Source: DAOUFU01 sp034429275
GTDB taxonomy: Bacteria > Chloroflexota > Anaerolineae > Aggregatilineales > Aggregatilineaceae
DNA: 49,964 bases
NCBI GenBank assembly: GCA_034429275.1
Contig: DAOUFU010000262.1
Span: 1-49,964 of the forward strand
Direction of reading: 5' to 3'
The notes under the pieces were generated by a model. That model was not told the origin of the DNA. It saw nothing but the letters and a program-made list of their open reading frames with translations, and did not search any database. Positions 45,058 through 49,964 of the stretch are shown one piece after another. How positions within the stretch are numbered: the stretch's first letter is position 1; the number at the start of each line of letters is the position of its first letter. The position numbers and the translations under genes are program-made.

Positions 45058-45227
45058 GAGAGCTCCTAATGGTTGGGATTATCCTGCTGGCAGGGCTGCA
45101 CACATCACCAGGCAAACAAGACAGCGCCTCGCAAGGCCCACAGCCGGGCCGGATCGCGCCGGCACTGTCGAAATAGGCTTGGAATCCTGAGAAACCTGCC
45201 TAATGTTGCGCCAAAAGAGGCAAATTG

Positions 45228-45704
45228 TCAAATGGCATTGATCGAGTCCAATATCCCCAACACCGTCGCGTTGGAGGGGATATCCTTCATCGAATTGCCC
45301 TTGTGTTGATAATGCACTTTCCCCTGCCGGGCAATGATGACCAGGGCTGGCATCCGCCCCAATTTGAGCAGCCGCACCTGCTGACCATACAGCTTCGCCA
45401 CCGAGTGATCGGGATCGGCCAGCCCCACGAAGGGGATTTCGTTTTTCCGCCAATAGTTCTGGACGGCCTCCAGTTTCTCCGGGGCAACCACCACGATCTC
45501 GGCTTCACGCCGCACAAATTCCTCATAATCCTGACGCAACTGCGCCATGTGCTCGCGGCAGTGTATTCAGAAAAACCCCCGATTGAAAACCAGGACCACG
45601 TTCTTTTTGCCCCGAAAGTCCTCTAATGACACTGTGGTACCGTCCGCCGAGACCAGGCTGAATGGCGGAGCCTCCAGGGCCGTCATTTCAGGCGTTTCGT
45701 TCAT
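45228..45704 (-). CDS. peroxiredoxin-like protein with in-frame TGA (probable selenoprotein)
   Basis: The frame opens at ATG 45704 (AGGAG upstream) and, reading TGA at 45569-45567 as selenocysteine, gives 158 residues. Part before TGA: PPFSLVSADGTTVSLEDF, then VVLVFNRGFF. Part after: IHCREHMAQLRQDYEEF, VGLADPDHSVAKLYG, LLKLGRMPALVII. Both halves form one thioredoxin-fold AhpC/TSA-like redoxin. The TGA is residue 46, exactly where relatives have the first Cys of RGFxCxxC, giving U-x-x-C with Cys 49. A candidate SECIS hairpin follows. A nonsense mutation is the alternative. Expected role: thiol- or thioredoxin-dependent reduction of peroxides or disulfides. It lies 51 bases after rluD. Confidence 0.8.
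45532..45569 (-). promoter_or_regulatory. candidate bacterial SECIS element
   Basis: After the TGA (45569-45567) the RNA can form a six-pair stem UGGCGC (45547-45542)/GCGUCA (45537-45532), including one G-U pair, closed by the four-base loop AGUU. The loop begins 25 bases after the UGA, within the usual bacterial window of roughly 16-37, and has G in its first two positions and the GU seen in known SelB-binding loops. The coding frame is kept through the hairpin. Confidence 0.5.
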
Positions 45705-45755
45705 GTGTTGCTCCTGCTCCGTGACGCGCGCGTCTGCCCCCTCCAACGATTCCCC

Positions 45756-46679
45756 TTAACGCGGCAGCTTGTCCAGCACTGCCTGTAAACCGACCGGTAG
45801 CGGCGCGCCAGCCGTTACAGGCTCTGGCCTGCCCGGTGACTCAAACGTAATTGAAGCGGCGTGCAAAAAATACCGCTTCATTTTGATACGCTGCTTGCGC
45901 CGTCCGTATACCGTATCCCCAACCACAGGGTGACCGATGAAAGCCATGTGCACACGGATCTGATGCGTGCGGCCCGTTTTGGGCACTACTTCAACCAGGG
46001 CGTGATCGGCATACGTTTCTATCACGCGAAACTCGGAGACGGCCTCTCGACCATCTCGAGTCACCATCATTCGCTTGCGGTGCGCCTCATCACGACCAAT
46101 CGGTGCATCGATGACTCCCTCGCCGGTGGATGGCACACCTTCGACCAGCGCAAGATACCGCTTTTGCACCGTGCGCGCTTTGAACTGTGCTCTCAAGCTT
46201 CTGACGGCTTCTCGTGTTTTGGCAATCACGATCACGCCCGATGTATCTTTATCCAGTCGGTGAACAATGCCGGCCCGGTCGATTTCGTTGAGTTCCGCCG
46301 TCTGGGGCCAGCGCGCCAACACTGCGTTCACCAGTGTTCCCGACACATGGCCAAACGCCGGGTGAACCACCATCCCAGCCGGTTTGTTGACCACAGCAAC
46401 ATGATCATCCTCATACACGACCTCGATCTCGATTGCCTCGGGCTGGGGCACCGGTTCGTCTTGAGTCACCGGAAGCTCTAGCGAAATGGTCTCGCCACCC
46501 TCCAGTCGATAGGACGCTTTGACCACCTTGCCATTCACTTTCACCCGCTCTTCGCGGATCAACGCCTGAATCTGCGCCCGCGACAGGTCATCAAAACGTT
46601 GTGCCAGCGCCTTATCCAGCCGTTCCCCGCTCCACTCGTCTGCCACAAATGTGACCTGCTCGTACCCTTCACTCATCAC
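45756..46679 (-). CDS. rluD: RluD-type 23S rRNA pseudouridine synthase
   Basis: A 307-residue pseudouridine synthase. An N-terminal S4 RNA-binding domain (ERLDKALAQRF, SRAQIQALIREERVKVNG) is followed by the RluA/RluD catalytic domain with the motif GIVHRLDKDTSG, whose second Asp-containing block holds the catalytic Asp, plus VVNKPAGMVVHP and GRTHQIRVHMA. It should modify helix 69 uridines of 23S rRNA if it is a true RluD; other RluA subtypes are possible. Two ATGs lie at the start. It is divergent from the YbgC-like gene and precedes the peroxiredoxin-like gene. Confidence 0.92.
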   Translation of the reverse strand: MMSEGYEQVTFVADEWSGERLDKALAQRFDDLSRAQIQALIREERVKVNGKVVKASYRLEGGETISLELPVTQDEPVPQPEAIEIEVVYEDDHVAVVNKPAGMVVHPAFGHVSGTLVNAVLARWPQTAELNEIDRAGIVHRLDKDTSGVIVIAKTREAVRSLRAQFKARTVQKRYLALVEGVPSTGEGVIDAPIGRDEAHRKRMMVTRDGREAVSEFRVIETYADHALVEVVPKTGRTHQIRVHMAFIGHPVVGDTVYGRRKQRIKMKRYFLHAASITFESPGRPEPVTAGAPLPVGLQAVLDKLPR

Positions 46680-46702
46680 TTCGCCTCATGCCCCTGCTTC
46701 CA

Positions 46703-46731
46703 TTGCGCGCATCGGGCAGTCTCGCTAGAAT
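46703..46731 (+). promoter_or_regulatory. candidate promoter of the YbgC-like gene
   Basis: TTGCGC (46703-46708), a 17-base spacer and TAGAAT (46726-46731) form a plausible sigma-70 promoter. Transcription would start near 46738, 43 bases before the ATG. Confidence 0.45.
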
Positions 46732-46780
46732 GCTCTGCGAACTGCTGCCACGAAACCTGTGCCCCAATAAGGAGCTTCTC

Positions 46781-47212
46781 ATGCCCCCTGGCGATCGCTT
46801 CGTCTCCGAGAATACCTTCTACGTTCGCTATGCCGAAACCGACGCGATGGGCATCGTGCACCATTCTGTTTATATTGTCTACTTTGAAGAGGCGCGCAGC
46901 CACTTTTCGCGGGTAGTCGGAGCCAGCTATGCCGATTTCGAGCGCAGCGGCTACTGGCTGACCGTAGCCGAGGTCCATGCCCGCTATATCGTCCCTACGC
47001 GTTATGGCCAGCAGATTACCGCGCGGTGCTGGATCGACGAACTCAAAAGTCGAGGCGTCACGTTTGGCTACGAACTGGTCGATGCTGCCACCGGCACCGT
47101 GTGCGTGACCGGCTATTCACGGCATGTATGCATTAATCACCAGGGACAGGTCTGTCACGTACCAACCGATTGGGCTGCCATCATGAAACAACACAGCGCG
47201 CCCGGCAGTTGA
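46781..47212 (+). CDS. YbgC/4-hydroxybenzoyl-CoA thioesterase family
   Basis: A 143-residue hotdog thioesterase. The family motif YAETDAMGIVHHSVYIVYFEEAR contains the catalytic Asp (residue 20, in ETDAMG) and the conserved His-x-x-x-Tyr region. Such enzymes hydrolyse short or aromatic acyl-CoA thioesters in the cytoplasm. AAGGAG lies 6 bases upstream of ATG 46781, which decides the start against a longer frame. It stands alone between the divergent rluD and convergent deacetylase genes. Confidence 0.88.
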   Translation: MPPGDRFVSENTFYVRYAETDAMGIVHHSVYIVYFEEARSHFSRVVGASYADFERSGYWLTVAEVHARYIVPTRYGQQITARCWIDELKSRGVTFGYELVDAATGTVCVTGYSRHVCINHQGQVCHVPTDWAAIMKQHSAPGS

Positions 47213-47231
47213 GATTCGCCCGCAGTCCCCA

Positions 47232-48023
47232 CTATTCCGGCAGTTCACCAAAGTTGATCAGGTGGACTGACCGCTCGTCGATCCACTGCCTTACCACCGG
47301 ATCGGTCAGGATGCGCAGTTCGTTCTCGCGCGGCTCGGCATAGACCTCGGTCAACCCCGCTGCATAACCGGGATGCGTGGGCAGTTCTGAAACCCCTCTT
47401 GGCAGAGCCTGAATGATTCCGTGCAGCGCCTCAAGCGTCGCCCCTGTGTCAAAAAAGTCCGGCTGCGCCGTGACCATGCGTGGCCAGGCCGGACGTGTGT
47501 GCTTCGCCAATATCGCTTGCTGAGCCGCGTCCATAGGCTCCGGAGAGCGAATGGGAAGGCCATAATCCTGTGCCAGCGTCAGCATGGCATCGAATCCCGC
47601 CAGGTGCCAGTAGCTGATATTGTGGTGGCTGTCCAGATGATCGGGCGGCTGCCCGGCCAATGCGATGAAGCGCTCGAACTGCGCGACAAATTCGGCACGC
47701 ACCTCGTCCGGGTTAAAAAGCGGCGCTTTGGCGCGGAGCTGTTCAAAGGTGGACACAAACCGCCCCGTCGTCGTCACCAGTGACGGCACCTGTTCCGGAG
47801 GCAAAACCGGCGCGCCAAACGATAGGTTGAGGTGCAGCCCAATGCCCAGGTGTGGCGCATCCTCCCTGGCCATGCGGATGCTTTCGGCAGCATCGGGCAT
47901 GTTGGCCATCAACGAAGTTGAAGTCACTATCCCCTGGCGATGAGCCTCCAAAATGCCCCGGCTGACCCCTGCCGAGATTCCAAAATCATCCGCGTTCACT
48001 ATCAGATAAATCGACCTCCACAA
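47232..48023 (-). CDS. ChbG/YdjC-family carbohydrate deacetylase
   Basis: A 263-residue protein of the YdjC/ChbG family, metal-dependent deacetylases of N-acetylated oligosaccharides. The signature VNADDFGIS carries the catalytic and metal-binding aspartates; HLDSHHNISYWH provides the histidine ligands, and GIGLHLNLSFG the other His. The most likely start is a TTG at 48023, with GAGGAGG four bases upstream; a GTG at residue 9 would begin just before the signature. It is convergent with the YbgC-like gene and follows the MoeA fusion after 33 bases. Confidence 0.88.
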   Translation of the reverse strand: MWRSIYLIVNADDFGISAGVSRGILEAHRQGIVTSTSLMANMPDAAESIRMAREDAPHLGIGLHLNLSFGAPVLPPEQVPSLVTTTGRFVSTFEQLRAKAPLFNPDEVRAEFVAQFERFIALAGQPPDHLDSHHNISYWHLAGFDAMLTLAQDYGLPIRSPEPMDAAQQAILAKHTRPAWPRMVTAQPDFFDTGATLEALHGIIQALPRGVSELPTHPGYAAGLTEVYAEPRENELRILTDPVVRQWIDERSVHLINFGELPE

Positions 48024-48056
48024 AGCCTCCTCGCACGGTGATCTGCCATTTGCCTG

Positions 48057-49964
48057 TCACAGGTCGATCCACACCCCCATTGCTCGCACATCATACCCCG
48101 GCTGAGCAGCGACGGCAGCACGAAAGTCGGCATCGGTCAACAGGCTCAGCGCCTGCTGCACAACCGGCATACGGACATGTTCTTCCACCATCACCAGGTC
48201 ATAGCGCTCGAAAGTGATCGGGACAAAATCCAGCCCCAGCGCCATCGCGGCGTTGCGAATCCCCAAACCGCAGTCCGCGCTGCCCGATGCTACCGCCGCC
48301 GCTACGGCCAGATGTGTATATTCCTCGCGCGTATATCCCTCGATATTTTCCGGGTCAATTCCACGCAAACCCAACTCATAATCCAGCAGCACGCGCGTCC
48401 CAGCGCCGCGCTGACGATTGACAAAACGGACGCGCGGCAGATCATCGAGCGAGCCAATACCCAGCGGATTCCCCCGCGCGATAATCAACCCCTGTTCACG
48501 GTGCACAAATGTCACCACGCGCACCGGCACATCGCCCAGTGTCCGCCGGATGTACGGCAGATTGTAGTCACCGGTCTCTGGGTCCAACAGGTGTGTGCCA
48601 GAGAGATGTGCTTCACCCCGTTTCTGTGCTACCAATCCACCTAAACTGCCCACATTCGCCGACACCAATCGGCTGCCGGGGAATCGTTCCGCCAATGTGC
48701 TGCCTAGCAGGTCCAGCATAGGATCATGGCTTCCCACGACAACAACCGTTTGTTCGATCTCCTGGCGTGCGCGCAGCAGTGTTACCTCGACCTCACGCCC
48801 GGCATCCACCCCTTCGCTGAATCGTGGGATGTGCAGCAGGCCGTCTGCCCGTACCAGCGAGGTAATCACCCCCGCCCCGCGCGAAAGCGGCGTTGCCAGT
48901 GTTCGCCCTCCGACCTGCCCCACCGTCACGCGCACAAAATCGTCATCACCGGTAGGCGAAACTACTTTGCGGGTCAGAGTCGCCATTATTCGCTCGCGCC
49001 GGATTGGCGGCAAACCGAGCCACTGGCGCAGCACCGGGCGGACGAACAGGTCACCGGTGAGTGCCGCAGACACCGGGTACCCCGGCACTCCGATCACCGG
49101 CACGGCCCCCACCATGCCCATGAACACCGGATGGCCAGGTCTCACGGCAACCCCATGAACCAGCAGTGTACCCACTGCGCGCAGCGCGTTTGCAGTGAAG
49201 TCGCGCGCCCCCGCTGATGACCCGGATAAAACCAACACCAGATCGTGCCCGGTTGCGGCCTCACAGATCGCCTGTCCGATAGCCTCCACGCTATCCGGCA
49301 AAGCTACCCACCGTGTGAACACGCCGCCGGTGTCGCGCACCTGAGCACCTAATACGATGCTGTTGTACTCGATCACCTCGCCAGGCTTCACATCTTCGCC
49401 CGGCGGGATCAGTTCCGCCCCGGTGGGCAGAATCGCCACACGTGGCTGGCGACGCACCACCACATCGGCATGGCCGCAGCCCGCTACCGCACCGAGATCC
49501 TGTGGACGCAGCACATGGTTGGCCGGCAGCACCAATTCGGTAGCCACCATGTCTTCGCCCATCATGCGTACATGTTGCCACGGTACCGCCGGTGCGCGAA
49601 TTTCGATCCCCGCCTCGCCCACTGGCTGCGTATGCTCAACCATGATCACGGCATTGGTGTCATCAGGCAAAGGTGCCCCGGTATTCACCGGGACAGCCTG
49701 CTCCGGCACGCGCAGTCGTACCGGGCGGGTCTCCGTCGCGCCAAGTGTGGACTCTGCCCGTACCGCGTATCCATCCATTGCCGATGCATGATAGTTGGGC
49801 GAACTGACCTTCGCCCATACCGGCTGTGCGGTCACCCGGCCCAGGGCGGCATCCAGATCCACGCGCTCTTCGCCAAGAGGACCGGCACAACCCGCCGCCG
49901 CAAGCGCCGCCTGCAGCAGCGCTTGCGCCTCATCCATCGGGATATCATGCAGATAGATGTCGCG
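48057..49964 (-). CDS. moeA: MoeA molybdopterin molybdotransferase fused to a binding-protein domain (5' end outside the window)
   Basis: The frame is open to the last base, so the N-terminus is missing; the segment YLHDIPMDEAQ just inside the window is normal MoeA sequence. Residues 1-400 carry MoeA domains: SAMDGYAVRAES, PVNTGAPLPDDTNAV, LPTGAEL, VLVLSGSSAGARDF (usually GGxSxG) and VPGYPVSA. The last 220 residues form a periplasmic-binding-like domain (TVVVVGSHDPMLDLL, LVSANVGSLGG, ASGSADCGLGIRNAA), seen in molybdate-sensing relatives. MoeA inserts molybdate or tungstate into molybdopterin, and could serve the tungsten-type AOR of this window. Confidence 0.88.
   Translation of the reverse strand, partial: RDIYLHDIPMDEAQALLQAALAAAGCAGPLGEERVDLDAALGRVTAQPVWAKVSSPNYHASAMDGYAVRAESTLGATETRPVRLRVPEQAVPVNTGAPLPDDTNAVIMVEHTQPVGEAGIEIRAPAVPWQHVRMMGEDMVATELVLPANHVLRPQDLGAVAGCGHADVVVRRQPRVAILPTGAELIPPGEDVKPGEVIEYNSIVLGAQVRDTGGVFTRWVALPDSVEAIGQAICEAATGHDLVLVLSGSSAGARDFTANALRAVGTLLVHGVAVRPGHPVFMGMVGAVPVIGVPGYPVSAALTGDLFVRPVLRQWLGLPPIRRERIMATLTRKVVSPTGDDDFVRVTVGQVGGRTLATPLSRGAGVITSLVRADGLLHIPRFSEGVDAGREVEVTLLRARQEIEQTVVVVGSHDPMLDLLGSTLAERFPGSRLVSANVGSLGGLVAQKRGEAHLSGTHLLDPETGDYNLPYIRRTLGDVPVRVVTFVHREQGLIIARGNPLGIGSLDDLPRVRFVNRQRGAGTRVLLDYELGLRGIDPENIEGYTREEYTHLAVAAAVASGSADCGLGIRNAAMALGLDFVPITFERYDLVMVEEHVRMPVVQQALSLLTDADFRAAVAAQPGYDVRAMGVWIDL

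Overview
This window reads as chromosomal DNA of a bacterium, most probably a member of the Chloroflexota (Anaerolineae-like). That is an inference from the gene mix: coenzyme F420 synthesis, a GtrB-type glycosyltransferase, a primary sigma factor beside a LiaF-like membrane protein, SH3/SGNH and LamG-like secreted proteins, a tungsten-type aldehyde oxidoreductase and a MoeA fused to a binding-protein domain. No rRNA, CRISPR array, intact mobile element or origin was seen. Genes are dense and mostly on the minus strand.

Positions 45-20088 (all minus) form one long catabolic and cofactor block, transcribed from right to left. The promoter-distal part is a coenzyme F420 set: cofC, cofD, an FbiB-C-like nitroreductase, cofE and an NADPH:F420 reductase, with overlapping or nearly touching ends, plus a luciferase-like (F420-type) oxidoreductase and a hotdog thioesterase. 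The promoter-proximal part is the anaerobic purine/ureide degradation set known from the E. coli yge/ssnA region: diaminopropionate ammonia-lyase (YgeX), FolD, an 8-oxoguanine deaminase-like amidohydrolase, a hydantoinase, two carbamoyltransferases (one YgeW-like, one aspartate-carbamoyltransferase-like with an in-frame TAA near its end), carbamate kinase and SsnA. Threonine synthase, a second PLP enzyme, a glycosyltransferase and two unknown proteins lie between. The likely logic is opening of purine or hydantoin rings, transfer of carbamoyl groups to phosphate, ATP recovery by carbamate kinase, and ammonia plus pyruvate release from diaminopropionate. F420H2 may supply electrons.

Positions 20302-30000 hold a secreted SGNH-like protein, tRNA-Phe with a clear promoter and terminator, photolyase, KptA, a TIGR03960-type radical SAM protein, a LiaF-like protein, the primary sigma factor and a guanylate kinase with an unexplained C-terminal extension. 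Positions 29679-32240 carry a non-secreted trypsin-like protease, a stand-alone copy of its N-terminal domain, and a secreted beta-propeller. Positions 32318-40569 carry an aldehyde:ferredoxin oxidoreductase with its own promoter, RdgB, a truncated integrase, a 1066-residue repeat protein and a lipoprotein. Positions 40600-49964 carry a polysaccharide flippase, a CPBP-like protein, threonine aldolase, a nitrilase homologue lacking its catalytic cysteine, RluD, a thioesterase, a ChbG/YdjC deacetylase and a MoeA fusion cut by the window end.

The most striking observation is at 45228-45704: a peroxiredoxin-like gene whose reading frame is interrupted by a single TGA exactly where the family has its redox cysteine (U-x-x-C arrangement). 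A small hairpin with a GU-containing loop follows at the right distance for a bacterial SECIS element. It is best read as a selenoprotein.
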